Shown: positions 17,549 to 27,502, counted from the first letter of the stretch. The stretch: DNA of 64,000 nucleotides from Prevotellaceae bacterium UBA1710 (GCA_002317355.1 DCJC01000050.1:1-64000), one strand, 5' to 3'. Program-made: numbers and translations. Notes: generated by a model from the sequence alone, not told the origin.

Positions 17549-20149
17549 ATGATGAAGAAATTATTTGTCCTTTTGACTATGTTGCTTTTTGCCGTAAGTA
17601 ATACACTTATGGCACAGGATGATGGACCATTTACTGCGAGTGTAAAGGTTCAGTTTAAAGAGGCTGACGAAATCAAGGTTAAGCCACTTCGTTATGCTCT
17701 TTTTAAGACTACTAATAAGGCAAATGAGGTAATGGGAGTGTTGAAAGCAGCTGCTGGTGAATTGTCTGCAGGTACCAACTTGAATGCATGGGATGAAGCA
17801 ATCGCTAAGCATAAGCTGAGTTTCAAGAAGTCAAAAGCTAATGGTACATTCAATGTTCGTGTCCTTTATCCAGGCATGGCTTTGCTTGTGACATCTTTGG
17901 ATCCAGATGATGATCTTTCATATGATGATGCTGAGTTCTTTATCATTGAGACTGTTGCTGGACAGACAGATTATGTGAAGATTGTTGAGAAGAAACTTGA
18001 TTTCGGTGGTCTTCATAAAATTGATGAGGTAACTGTAAAAGGTGAAAGTAAGGATACTGCAGCTATTACTCCTGCTCCACCTCTTGATGATGGTATCAAC
18101 TGTTATATTCCAATTCATGTTCACCTTCCTGCTGGTACAGTAGCTGGTGATTCTCGTCTTATCATTCAGCCTTATGCTGTAGAGTGTGAGACTGGTGACT
18201 CTGTAGATTATGTAAAGGGACTCTGTTACGAAGGTGCTGAATATCATGAGCTTCAGGATCGTCGTATGGGATATAACTATCGTAAGAACGATAAGTTAAA
18301 AGAATATTATTCAAGCAATCGTATTCTGAATCTCAATACTCCTGTGGATATTGATACTACTGTTGTGTATAGAAAGCGTACACGTGGAATGGATTATAAG
18401 TTCCCATTCTATGTTGAGGTTGCTGACTATCACCATATTTATTATAGCCATGTAGCTACAACAAGTTCTTGTACAAAGAAGAATTATTATAAGTTCTTGA
18501 ATCTTGCTGTTTCACAGGCTGATATGGATCTTGATGAGTTCGCAACTCAGGCTGAAGAAAACTATGAGACAAAGAATCAGGATATCAAGCTTCGATTCCA
18601 GGTTGGTAAGTCTTTACTTATTCAGGATGCAATCAATGATTCAATTCGTGATACTTTCATTGAAGAGTTGAAGTCTTATGGTGATTTGTTGATGCAGGTT
18701 TCTGTTGAAGCTACTGCTTCTCCTGATGGTGGATATGAGGCAAACCGTAAACTTGCTGCTGGTCGTCTTGATGTAGCGTCTGATGTTATTCGTCGTGGTT
18801 TGGGTAAGGCTGATATTAAGTTTACAAAGCAGGCTCCAAAGGTTTACTCTTGGGATGATGTTGCTAAGCAACTTGATTCTGAGGGCAATTCAGATAAGGC
18901 AGATTCTCTTAGAACTGCTATGACAGGTGGTGAAGGTGCTATTCGTGTTCTTCCTTTCTACGATTCATATATTGTTCCAATTTTGGAGTCTATGCGTAGA
19001 ATGCGCTGTACTTATGCTTATGAGCGTAAGCATATCATGACAGGTTCTGAGGTTGCTGCTTTCTATTATGAACATAAGCAGGATCTCATTGATGGTAAGG
19101 TACGTCTTTCTGAAGGTGACTATTATAACCTCTTTGATGTTATTGAGGATAAGGAGGATCAGGATATTATTACTCGTCTTGCTTATCGTCAGGTAACAAA
19201 GGATTATGGTTATGAGAACATGAAGTTTGCTATGTATTGTGCCAACAGATATGCAATTCTTTGTATGAAGGAGGGCAAGGCTGATCTTAACATTCTTCGT
19301 CCATTCATTAATACAAGAAGTTCAAGGGTTCAGGATAGACCAAACCGTAATTCTGATGTTGCTCAGAAGAATCGTCGTGAGATTCTTATCAATCAGATTC
19401 TTATGTATTATATGAAGGATGAGCGTGATAGTGCTCAGAGTTACATGAACTTCTGGTTTGGTAAAGCATCAGAGCAGAGCAATGCAAAGGTTGCTAAGCT
19501 CCGTACATTTATTAGCTTCAAGGATAGATTCATTAAGTGTGTAACAGGTCAGATGTCTCAGTCTGAAACAGCTTCATATCTTACTGAGATGGAAGAGGTG
19601 CTTGCATCGCACAAAGATAATCGTGCAATCTTCTATTGTGAGGCTACTCCTGAGCTTATGACACTCAAGCAGCTCGGTCTTACTCAGAGCCTTGTTGATT
19701 CACTTGTTAATGCAATGGATGATGATAATGCAAAGAAGTGGTATATGAAGGGTATTCTTGCAGCTCGTCAGGAGGAAATGAAACCTTCTCATGCTGGTAA
19801 TGAAAATTACGTGCCTGATTACCTTTGCTATTTCCATCACTCATTCCAGCTTGATCCAAGTTATAAGTTCTATTACTTTAACGATGGTCAGATTAGTGAT
19901 GATATGCGTAAGAAGTATCTTTACAAGAAGAAGAACTTCGCTAAGTATGAGGCTAAGTTCAAGAATCTTGTAACGATTGATGAGAGCGCAGGTTCTCAGA
20001 AGGAAGAAGATATTATGGTCAGTGGAGATGATGACGATGATGTAGTTGTTAATCTCAATCTTGACCAAACTGCAAATGCTACTGATCCAAATGCAGGTCA
20101 GCAGGCAGGACAGGATAATGCAGAAACTAAGGCAACGACAGAAAATTAA
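17549..20149 (+). CDS. Large secreted protein with OmpA-like segment
   Basis: The 866-residue product has a signal peptide (MMKKLFVLLTMLLFAVSNTLMAQ, start at the first of two ATG codons). The N-terminal 300 or so residues look like all-beta sandwich domains. At about 350-430 there is an OmpA-like segment: the strand KLRFQVGKSLL, then VSVEATASPDGGYEANRKLAAGRLD, similar to the I-x-G-x-A-S-P-D-G and L-S-x-x-R-A blocks of OmpA peptidoglycan-binding domains. The C-terminal half is largely helical and ends in an acidic, Asp/Gln/Asn-rich tail. It is the third gene of the operon and may contact the cell wall. I do not know a named family for the whole chain. Confidence 0.7.
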   Translation: MMKKLFVLLTMLLFAVSNTLMAQDDGPFTASVKVQFKEADEIKVKPLRYALFKTTNKANEVMGVLKAAAGELSAGTNLNAWDEAIAKHKLSFKKSKANGTFNVRVLYPGMALLVTSLDPDDDLSYDDAEFFIIETVAGQTDYVKIVEKKLDFGGLHKIDEVTVKGESKDTAAITPAPPLDDGINCYIPIHVHLPAGTVAGDSRLIIQPYAVECETGDSVDYVKGLCYEGAEYHELQDRRMGYNYRKNDKLKEYYSSNRILNLNTPVDIDTTVVYRKRTRGMDYKFPFYVEVADYHHIYYSHVATTSSCTKKNYYKFLNLAVSQADMDLDEFATQAEENYETKNQDIKLRFQVGKSLLIQDAINDSIRDTFIEELKSYGDLLMQVSVEATASPDGGYEANRKLAAGRLDVASDVIRRGLGKADIKFTKQAPKVYSWDDVAKQLDSEGNSDKADSLRTAMTGGEGAIRVLPFYDSYIVPILESMRRMRCTYAYERKHIMTGSEVAAFYYEHKQDLIDGKVRLSEGDYYNLFDVIEDKEDQDIITRLAYRQVTKDYGYENMKFAMYCANRYAILCMKEGKADLNILRPFINTRSSRVQDRPNRNSDVAQKNRREILINQILMYYMKDERDSAQSYMNFWFGKASEQSNAKVAKLRTFISFKDRFIKCVTGQMSQSETASYLTEMEEVLASHKDNRAIFYCEATPELMTLKQLGLTQSLVDSLVNAMDDDNAKKWYMKGILAARQEEMKPSHAGNENYVPDYLCYFHHSFQLDPSYKFYYFNDGQISDDMRKKYLYKKKNFAKYEAKFKNLVTIDESAGSQKEEDIMVSGDDDDDVVVNLNLDQTANATDPNAGQQAGQDNAETKATTEN

Positions 20150-20204
20150 TCGTCATAAAATCAGGAAACTATAATCGCTGATATATAACAGCTTTATTAA
20201 GAAA

Positions 20205-23200
20205 ATGAATAAGACTAAATATTTCATATCTTTGGCAGCTATGCTTTTAGGTTGCACCGCAGTGAATGCGGCTGCAAAGGCATCTCTATCTTCAGTAGGG
20301 GTTTATTCTGCTGCCAATGACACAGTTGACATTGATGAGGAGGAATTCATTGCCAGCAAGGATGTCTCTAAGTTGAGTCGTATTAATCGAGCTCAGCAGG
20401 AGGGACAGCTTAATGCGCGTGATTATATCATTGAGAATCGTTTCCTTCCTTCTGGTGATACCTTCACAAGTAATAGCTTCTGGGATCATTTCTACTTTAT
20501 GACCGGTTTCGGCTTGCAGAAGATTGCAGGAATTGAAGGTCTTAGAATCAATCCGATGGAGAATGCTCACTTCGGTGTTGGTAAGAATTTCAATCCACTC
20601 AGTAGCGCTCGTTTCTATTTTAATGTTGAGAATGGTATTCGCCCTGTTCCTGGTGGCGGCACATCAAGATTCAATATGTTTAATGGAAATATTGATTATC
20701 TTTATAACTTGTCAACTTATTTTGCTGGTTATAATCCTCAGCGTCCTGTAAACATTAGTGCATTTGGTGGTATCGGTTTTGGTTTTACACGTTCAACTTA
20801 TGCACATAATGATCCTCTTGCTGAGGATATGAAGGGGGCAAAGTTCTCTGCTAATGCACATTTTGGCCTTTCTGTTGGAATTTATGGCGGTCCAAGAAGT
20901 TATTTCTCTATTGAGCCTTATCTTGGTGTGTCTACAGACCAAATAGATAATTCTATACATCGTAACTGGCATAATTACGACCTCTATTATGGTATTCGTG
21001 CTACTTACGCTTATTATCTGCGTGACCACAATAGTCCAGAGGCTTGGGATCGTATTCGTAGTTCTTGGCACTATGCTGGTTTGACAGATGTAGAGAAGTT
21101 GCGTGTATGGCAGAATCCATATTTTATTGAATTCCAAGCAGGTCCATCTGTTCTTACAAGAGGTCATACTATGACATATTCAGTGGGTAAGTGGTTCTCA
21201 CCAGCTTTTGGTATGCGTGCTGGAATTACAGGTCGTAATGCTGATTATCTTTTGGCTAGTCAGGGTGATGGTTATCAGACTGCAAATAGATACAATTGGA
21301 ATGGTGTTAAAGTCGAAGGAATTGTTAATCCATTTGGATTTGGGAAATACTATGATTGGAATCTTAAGTATGGTGCATACTTAGTCGGTGGTCTTAGTAT
21401 AGGACGTATGAATGTATATAACAGAACTGAAGGTGGTAAGAGCCAGGCTCTTATTAATCTTGAGGCTGGTGTTCATGGATGGTATGGAGTTGACAAGGGC
21501 GTACAGATTTTTGTAGAACCACATATTACACGTTATGAAGGTATTAACGGTCTTCCTAAGCGTTATGCTGCTGATGTTAATGTTGGTTTTACTGTTACAA
21601 GTGAAGCACGTAAATATCGTGATACATATTTGCCAGAGGAATTGCCAATTTATCCTAATGTAGCATCTCGATTGACTCTTGGTGTAGGTGCTTCATATGT
21701 ACAGCGTCAGCAAAAGTACTATCCTTATAATGGTGAAGAACTTGGTTCACCACTCGGAGGTTTCCAATTATTTGGTGAATATCGTTTCAATCATTATTAC
21801 TCTGCTCGTATGGGACTTGAGTATGTAAATATGAACGATGTGACAGGTAATTTCCAGAAAGGAAAAAGTGGTTATGCTGTAAACCATGCTTCTCATATGG
21901 CATTATTTAATGTTGCTCCAGTATTCCATCTTGCTAGTCTTATGCGTGGAGTTGATCCATATCGTAAGTGGGATGTTGATGGTAGTGTTGGTTTGACTGC
22001 TGCATGGTTGACTGGTGAGACTGCATCAATGATTTTTGGTAATACTCAATTGCCAACTACAGATAGTGATATGAAGCTTGGTGCACATGCAAATCTGCGT
22101 CTTAGCTTCAGATTCACAAATCAGGCGTCAGTTTTTGTAATGCCTACTGTTTATTTCCTTCAGAATGTTAAGTATGGTAATCCTGCACCTAACATGAAGA
22201 AGTGGCAAAGTATCCAGACATTCAATGTTGGTGTTCAGTATGCACTTGCGCCAGCTAAGCGTCTTTCTGCTTTCGAAGATTCTCTTGATATCGAGCGTTG
22301 GCGCGACCCTCTCTTTGTTGAAGCTTCTTCTGGTATTTGTTTGACTTCAGCACAGAATCAGGATGCTGGTATTGGAGGTTCAAGTCTCGGCGTAGGTTAT
22401 GAAACTAGTCTCGCAGTTGGTAAGTGGTTTGCTCCAATTGCTGGTTTCCGTGGTACATTGACTCGTCGTTCTACTGAATGGGGTTTCTATGAATGGGGTA
22501 AGTCTGGGGAGCCAACATATAATAAGGGAACTCATTTCTACAATGAAAACTATCTTGGTGCTCGTGTTGACCTCCTTATTAATCCAATGGGATTCTTTAG
22601 AGAATTTACTTGGGATGATCCATGGGGTGTCTATGGTTTTGTAGGTATTGGTATGGGTCAAAAGCGTATGCACAGATATATGACAGGTGCTAAGTTGTCT
22701 GATGGTACTAAAGTTAATGATGGCTATGGTGTTCTTAAGCAGTCAATTACTAGTTTGAACTTTGGTGTTCATCCTTGGTATAAGTTAAGTGATGATGTAA
22801 ATGTATTCATTGAATATCTTTACTCTACTGCTAGCTCAACAAGACCTCAGGATTCACAGTTTAGTGGTTGGGTATTTGATGATAACTCTCAGGGTCGTCA
22901 TTCTATCAAACTTGGTTTTGGTATGAATCTTCGTACAGAGAAGTATCGTGAGATGCGTGACATTAGTGCAATGTATGACTTTAAGCCATGGCTTTCATCT
23001 CGTCTTCGTTTTGGTATTGCAGGTGGTTTCAATATGTTCCATGGTTATAAGGGACACACAGACAATACTTATGGTGCAAGAGGATTTATCTCTGGTTTCC
23101 AAGGTATGCTCTTTGGTGAGTATCGTATTTCTGACTACTTTGCAGGTCGTTTGACTTATGAATATGTAGGTCGTGGTGATATCCAGCAGTCAAAGACCAA

Positions 23201-23537
23201 TGCTCTTGGTCTCCTTTCTGCAAGTTTCAATGCGAACCTTACAACTCTCATGGGTGGTTTCCGTCCTCGTACAACTGAGTACGATGCATTCATTGGTCCT
23301 ACTGTATTCTTCCAGGATGCTAGTGCAATCAGACGTCTTGATGATGCTGCTGTAGCTAAGGATTGTAGTATTGGTATTCATGCAGGTATTCGTATTTCAC
23401 GTTATGTTGCTGATCATCTCGCTGTATTCATGCAGCCTACAATTTATGCTTTGAATCGTGGTGGACAGCACCACTTCATTGGAAAGTCTACTCTTATGCA
23501 GACAATCAACCTTGGTGTTCATTATACTCTTCGATAA
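20205..23537 (+). CDS. 1110-residue outer-membrane beta-barrel protein with duplicated halves
   Basis: A signal peptide ends near VNAAAKA. The rest is dense in alternating aromatic strands typical of outer-membrane barrels. Two kinds of block recur. Block B reads YSVGKWFSPAFGMRAGITG (about 325-345) and again LAVGKWFAPIAGFRGTLTRR (about 730-750). Block C reads RLTLGVGASYVQ (about 488) and again RLRFGIAGGFNM (about 927), each followed by a G-x-x-LFGEYR-type strand (QLFGEYRFNHYYSARMGLEY; MLFGEYRISDYFAGRLTYEY). The order is one leading barrel-like domain, B, C, B', C', so the C-terminal 800 residues look like an internal duplication of about 420 residues. Some strands also resemble DUF3575. No TonB box or plug domain is visible, so it is not a TonB receptor. 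Confidence 0.78.
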   Translation: MNKTKYFISLAAMLLGCTAVNAAAKASLSSVGVYSAANDTVDIDEEEFIASKDVSKLSRINRAQQEGQLNARDYIIENRFLPSGDTFTSNSFWDHFYFMTGFGLQKIAGIEGLRINPMENAHFGVGKNFNPLSSARFYFNVENGIRPVPGGGTSRFNMFNGNIDYLYNLSTYFAGYNPQRPVNISAFGGIGFGFTRSTYAHNDPLAEDMKGAKFSANAHFGLSVGIYGGPRSYFSIEPYLGVSTDQIDNSIHRNWHNYDLYYGIRATYAYYLRDHNSPEAWDRIRSSWHYAGLTDVEKLRVWQNPYFIEFQAGPSVLTRGHTMTYSVGKWFSPAFGMRAGITGRNADYLLASQGDGYQTANRYNWNGVKVEGIVNPFGFGKYYDWNLKYGAYLVGGLSIGRMNVYNRTEGGKSQALINLEAGVHGWYGVDKGVQIFVEPHITRYEGINGLPKRYAADVNVGFTVTSEARKYRDTYLPEELPIYPNVASRLTLGVGASYVQRQQKYYPYNGEELGSPLGGFQLFGEYRFNHYYSARMGLEYVNMNDVTGNFQKGKSGYAVNHASHMALFNVAPVFHLASLMRGVDPYRKWDVDGSVGLTAAWLTGETASMIFGNTQLPTTDSDMKLGAHANLRLSFRFTNQASVFVMPTVYFLQNVKYGNPAPNMKKWQSIQTFNVGVQYALAPAKRLSAFEDSLDIERWRDPLFVEASSGICLTSAQNQDAGIGGSSLGVGYETSLAVGKWFAPIAGFRGTLTRRSTEWGFYEWGKSGEPTYNKGTHFYNENYLGARVDLLINPMGFFREFTWDDPWGVYGFVGIGMGQKRMHRYMTGAKLSDGTKVNDGYGVLKQSITSLNFGVHPWYKLSDDVNVFIEYLYSTASSTRPQDSQFSGWVFDDNSQGRHSIKLGFGMNLRTEKYREMRDISAMYDFKPWLSSRLRFGIAGGFNMFHGYKGHTDNTYGARGFISGFQGMLFGEYRISDYFAGRLTYEYVGRGDIQQSKTNALGLLSASFNANLTTLMGGFRPRTTEYDAFIGPTVFFQDASAIRRLDDAAVAKDCSIGIHAGIRISRYVADHLAVFMQPTIYALNRGGQHHFIGKSTLMQTINLGVHYTLR

Positions 23538-23546
23538 ACCTTTTAG

Positions 23547-25208
23547 ATGTTATATAGAATGAAATTTTTCAAACATATCATCCTCTCAATCATTGCACTA
23601 GGTGCTTTTGCTGCACCAGCTAAGGCGCAGACTGATGTAAAGGCACTTACTGGTGCCCTTGCTGAGACTATCAGGGAGTATGCAAACTATGCTGACTCAC
23701 TTGCATATCGTATTGCTGTAGCAAACCGTAAGAACCCTACTGTTCTTCTTGGTATTGCTGAAGCATATAATATGAATCAGGACTTTGACAAGACAAAGAG
23801 GTATGCAATGGATGCTCTTGCTGTTCAGCCAGACTTCGCTCCATCATATGTTCTTCTTGGTAGGCATTGTCAGTATAAGTTCGAGCATTATGAAGGTAAT
23901 GAGGCTTATAAGGATTCTGCCATCTATTATTTCAAGAAGGCAATGGAGGTTAACCCTCTCTATCCGGAATCTTATGAGTACTATGCTTACATGAAGCAGA
24001 CTGATGATCCAGAAGGTGTTTTGAAGATGTATCTTAATCTTCGTGATCAGCGTCCTGACCTTAAGATTGGAGGAACTATTGCTTCTCTTCAGGTGGCTCT
24101 TGCAAGAAAGGTTGATCCTGCTGATACTTTGGGTACAAAGCTAAATCTCATTAAGAAGGGTCTTGACACCTATGAGGATCAGGGTACAGAAAATCTGACA
24201 TTGGATGAACTATATCACTATTGTAGGGCTCTTGATTTTGCTGTGGATGAATCAAAAGAGGCTGCAGATAAAGATATTTATCGTGAGAGAATTCTTACTG
24301 TTGCAGGTGTAGCTCATGAGCGTGAGGCTACAGATCCTCGATTCCTCAGTTATATGGTTGCTGCAAATTATGGATTGAACAGACATGAGGATGTTCTCAA
24401 GGTTGCTAATGAGCTCTTTTTGAGTGCAGATACAGCTAAACTTCATTATCGCTACATGCCATATGACTATCGTTATCATGGACTCTCTTTAATTGCTTTA
24501 GATAGTCTTGATACGGGTTTGGATCGTTTCTCTGAAGGTATGGAGGCAGGTCTTCGTCTTGTTGATGATATGGGTATTACTTTCGGTGAGCGTCAGCTTG
24601 CAGCTGCTCAATATGAGGGTATGAAAAATGATGTCAATAAGATTGTAAACTTGTATATTGCTCAAGGAAAGTACGATGAAGCTCAACACATCCGTGAGTA
24701 TCAGTTAAGTAAGAAGTCTGAACCAACTATTTCTGATTTTTATCAGGTAATTTCTGTTTTAGAGTCTAAGTACCAGAAGTTAGCTGCTGATGATCCTGAA
24801 AGAAGTATAATTCAACGTGAACTTATTGAGAAATATACAAAGTTGGAGCAAGATTTCCCTACAGATGCAGAAATCACATCAATCTATTACAACCATTTTG
24901 GTATAATGACAAGTCTTGACCAAAAGAATGGTGATGGAAATGGAGTTGCTGTTGGAACTAAACTGTTCAACCTTGAAGCAAGTAATCCTGATCGTGATAT
25001 TACAGAATCCAATAGAATGTATATTGCGGCATATTATCTTGCGGTTACCTATTTCTTTAAAGATGATTATACCAATGCAATTAAGTATGCACTTCATTGT
25101 ATGGATTCTGATGCTTATTATGCTCAAGGTGACCAAATTTTTAATGCATGTGCAAAAGCAAAGCCTAAGACAGCTAAGGCATTGCAGCAGGCACATCGTC
25201 CTTTGTAA
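23547..25208 (+). CDS. Secreted TPR-like repeat protein
   Basis: The 553-residue frame opens at an ATG at 23547. The internal ATG at 23559 gives a neater signal peptide (MKFFKHIILSIIALGAFAA, cleaved after AKAQ). The mature part is helical with TPR-like pairs: PTVLLGIAEAYNMNQDFDKTKRYAMDALAVQPDFAPSYVLLG, which is discussed here only as a pattern of A/G/Y/A spacing, then AIYYFKKAMEVNPLYPESYEYYA. Such proteins usually scaffold envelope complexes. It starts 9 bases after the barrel gene and is the last gene before a strong terminator, so it very likely belongs to the same envelope system. Confidence 0.75.
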   Translation: MLYRMKFFKHIILSIIALGAFAAPAKAQTDVKALTGALAETIREYANYADSLAYRIAVANRKNPTVLLGIAEAYNMNQDFDKTKRYAMDALAVQPDFAPSYVLLGRHCQYKFEHYEGNEAYKDSAIYYFKKAMEVNPLYPESYEYYAYMKQTDDPEGVLKMYLNLRDQRPDLKIGGTIASLQVALARKVDPADTLGTKLNLIKKGLDTYEDQGTENLTLDELYHYCRALDFAVDESKEAADKDIYRERILTVAGVAHEREATDPRFLSYMVAANYGLNRHEDVLKVANELFLSADTAKLHYRYMPYDYRYHGLSLIALDSLDTGLDRFSEGMEAGLRLVDDMGITFGERQLAAAQYEGMKNDVNKIVNLYIAQGKYDEAQHIREYQLSKKSEPTISDFYQVISVLESKYQKLAADDPERSIIQRELIEKYTKLEQDFPTDAEITSIYYNHFGIMTSLDQKNGDGNGVAVGTKLFNLEASNPDRDITESNRMYIAAYYLAVTYFFKDDYTNAIKYALHCMDSDAYYAQGDQIFNACAKAKPKTAKALQQAHRPL

Positions 25209-25233
25209 GAATATATTTTACATAGATATTAAG

Positions 25234-25267
25234 AACGCATCTCTCTTTTTGAGAGGTGCGTTTTTTC
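25234..25267 (+). terminator. Intrinsic terminator of the envelope operon
   Basis: AACGCATCTCTC pairs with GAGAGGTGCGTT around a five-T loop (one G-U or mismatch) and is followed by a T-run. Confidence 0.85.
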
Positions 25268-25824
25268 TGTTCTTTTAATTCATTCGAACTTTGTCCTCTA
25301 ACTTCACGTGTGTTCAACGCACAATTCATCGAACTCGCGTTTTATTAATGAAAAGCGGAAACACTTAGTATATGGAAAAATCGAACAATTATAGATGTAC
25401 TACTTAAAGTTTATTCCGTGTCTTGCAGTCATTGATTATACGTAGTGCATTGTAAGATATTTCGCTCAAAGTCCAATTAAAGTCCAATTAAAGTCCAATT
25501 CACCTCCAATTAAAACCAATATTAATTGGAGATGGATTGGAATTGAAATGGTAATATATTGGAAGTGAAACGAGAGTAATTCGAATTTATAACGAAGGGA
25601 AAAAACGAACAATTAAAGATAGATTGTCAGTTTAGCTCCAAAGTTTACATTTATGATTATAAATTCGTCGAACTCACGTTAAATTAATTTTCTTATATCC
25701 ATTATTCTGGCATGTAGAGCGTGAATTCGCTTTTCGGAAGTTACGTCAGAAAGTCTCAAAGTTAAAAAAAGTAAAATCCACAAACAAATATCCCAAACAT
25801 TAAAAAAGTTTAAAGAAAAAATTG
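25268..25824. other. Repeat-rich gene-free stretch before DUF4954
   Basis: No coding frame. The stretch carries an 11-bp-period array (25464-25584) and two solo copies of the right-hand end of the MITE-like element found at 31761 and 36273: a degenerate one at 25323-25343 and a close one at 25663-25682. Confidence 0.6.
25464..25584. repeat. 11-bp-period array B (11 units)
   Basis: Eleven contiguous 11-base units. Units 1-4 end in TCC (AATTAAAGTCC occurs twice exactly) and unit 5 in CCA. Units 6-9 end in TGG (ATATTAATTGG, AGATGGATTGG, AATTGAAATGG, TAATATATTGG) and units 10-11 in CGA. The core TCCAA of the first half is thus replaced by its reverse complement TTGGA in the second half, with the period kept. 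Confidence 0.82.
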
Positions 25825-25832
25825 TACCTTTG
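25825..25832 (+). promoter_or_regulatory. -7 element of the DUF4954 gene
   Basis: TACCTTTG matches TAnnTTTG and lies 21 bases before the chosen ATG. No exact TTTG lies 20 bases upstream. The TTG inside this element also opens the frame, but as promoter sequence it should not be used as a start. Confidence 0.55.
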
Positions 25833-25853
25833 CATGAACCTAAACCAAACAAC

Positions 25854-27434
25854 ATGAATCAAAATTACAGAAATCTTACTAAAGACGAAATACAGAATCT
25901 GCAGGCAGCAGGTTCTAAGGCTGTTAATTGGGCTGATGTGCTTGTAGCAACCGACTTCAACAATTACACAATTTCAAATGTAAACTTCACAGGTAAGGTG
26001 TATCTCTCATCAGACATTACACTCGTTGATATCTGTGATCTCGGAACAAGTGGTAAAACATCATTTGCCAATGGTACTGAGGTTGGAGTGCTTAAGGAAG
26101 ATGGTGGACTTGAAGTCATCCTCCACGATAACCTCACAAGTATGGAAGCAGCCTTTGAAGTACAGGAAGCTAATACAAATCCTTCACTTGTAAAGGCTAT
26201 GCAGCAGAAGGCACTCGACTATGCCAAGAGCATTGAGAGTGATGGAAGTATTATCGAGGAAGGTGCTGTTGTAAAGCATTGTCTTCAGCTTACTGACGTT
26301 CACATTGGACCAAAGGCACACGTAATAGGTGCAACTCGTTTGGTAGATGTAAGTATCAATTCATTGCCAGAAGCGCCAAGTGGAGTAGGGGCTAATGTAA
26401 TTATGGAGCATGTTATCGTTGGTTCTGATAGTCACGTTACAGATGCTGCACAGCTCGACTACTGCTACGTAGGACAAGGTTGTCATATCGGTCGTATGTA
26501 CTCAGCAGCTCAGTCACTCTTCTTTGCTAATTGCCATTTCGAGAATGGAGAAGCATGTGCATATTTCGCAGGACCTTATAGCGTAAGTCATCATAAGGCA
26601 ACACTCATGATTGCTTGTATGACAAGCTTCTTCAATGCAGGTTCTGGAAGCAACCAGAGTAATCATTCTTATAAGATGGGACCTAACAAGTATGGACAGC
26701 TACAGCGAGGAGCAAAGCTCGGTAGTAGCAGTTACGTATATTGGCCAATGCAGATTGGAGCTTTCAGCACCGTAATCATGCATCACGTAGGTCATCAGGA
26801 TCTCCGCGAACTCCCATTCTCTCTCATTACTGAAGGAAAAGATGGGCAGACACACATCATTCCAGCACAGGCATTCCGTAGCGTAGGAACTCGTCGTGAC
26901 GCTCTCAAATGGCCTAAGCGTGATAAAAGAACGGAAGGCAAGGCAACACGACGCGACCTTCTCAACTTCTCAATGCTAAGTCCATACACCATTTCATCAA
27001 TTCTCAAAGCAATAGAGGTATTGAAGCAGATGCAGAAGGAAGGTGCTACAGAGTATAAGAAATGTATCATCTCTGCAAAGCATATCGAGCGAGGCATCGC
27101 ACTCTATGAGCAGGCAATCAGCATGTATCTCGCTCAGGTGCTTAAGGCAAGTGAAGGCCTCACAGCATCAGCAGAGGGTATAGGCGTATGGACAGACTTC
27201 GGAGGTATGCTCGTACCAAAGGCTGAGATGTACGCTGCACTTCAGGAAGGTAAGTCTTTCGAGGATGTAGAACCACTCGTTAAGCAATACGAATATAATT
27301 GGGCTGCTGCTCATTTCGACCTCTCAGACAAAGCAAATCTCATCGCTAAGGGTGAGAAAGCAGAGGCTGAATGGAATGCATCACTCGATGAAGATGGTGA
27401 ACGCGATGTGCAGGCATGCAATATTGAAATGTAG
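25854..27434 (+). CDS. DUF4954-family left-handed beta-helix protein
   Basis: The ATG at 25854 (MNQNYRNLTKDEIQNLQ) is the family's usual start. The 526-residue chain has a hexapeptide-repeat-like beta-helix core: VKHCLQLTDVHIGPKAHVIGATRLVDVSI-type turns at about 140-230 and repeated aromatic-His blocks such as SVSHHKATLMIACMTSF and GPNKYGQLQRGAKLGSSSY. A helical C-terminal domain follows. Such folds are common in sugar-nucleotide acyl/nucleotidyl transferases, but the catalytic activity of DUF4954 is not established to my knowledge. Its neighbour nagB, 236 bases downstream on the same strand, would fit an amino-sugar context; that link is inference. Confidence 0.85.
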   Translation: MNQNYRNLTKDEIQNLQAAGSKAVNWADVLVATDFNNYTISNVNFTGKVYLSSDITLVDICDLGTSGKTSFANGTEVGVLKEDGGLEVILHDNLTSMEAAFEVQEANTNPSLVKAMQQKALDYAKSIESDGSIIEEGAVVKHCLQLTDVHIGPKAHVIGATRLVDVSINSLPEAPSGVGANVIMEHVIVGSDSHVTDAAQLDYCYVGQGCHIGRMYSAAQSLFFANCHFENGEACAYFAGPYSVSHHKATLMIACMTSFFNAGSGSNQSNHSYKMGPNKYGQLQRGAKLGSSSYVYWPMQIGAFSTVIMHHVGHQDLRELPFSLITEGKDGQTHIIPAQAFRSVGTRRDALKWPKRDKRTEGKATRRDLLNFSMLSPYTISSILKAIEVLKQMQKEGATEYKKCIISAKHIERGIALYEQAISMYLAQVLKASEGLTASAEGIGVWTDFGGMLVPKAEMYAALQEGKSFEDVEPLVKQYEYNWAAAHFDLSDKANLIAKGEKAEAEWNASLDEDGERDVQACNIEM

Positions 27435-27502
27435 TTCATAGTGCACAGTTCATAATTCATAGTTCATAGTGCATAGTTCATAATGCATAGTTCATAATGC
27501 GT
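27433..27502. repeat. 14-bp tandem repeat overlapping the DUF4954 stop codon
   Basis: Five consecutive 14-base units (AGTTCATAGTGCAC, AGTTCATAATTCAT, AGTTCATAGTGCAT, AGTTCATAATGCAT, AGTTCATAATGCGT). Degenerate remnants continue to about 27530. The first unit begins within the TAG stop codon. Confidence 0.8.
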
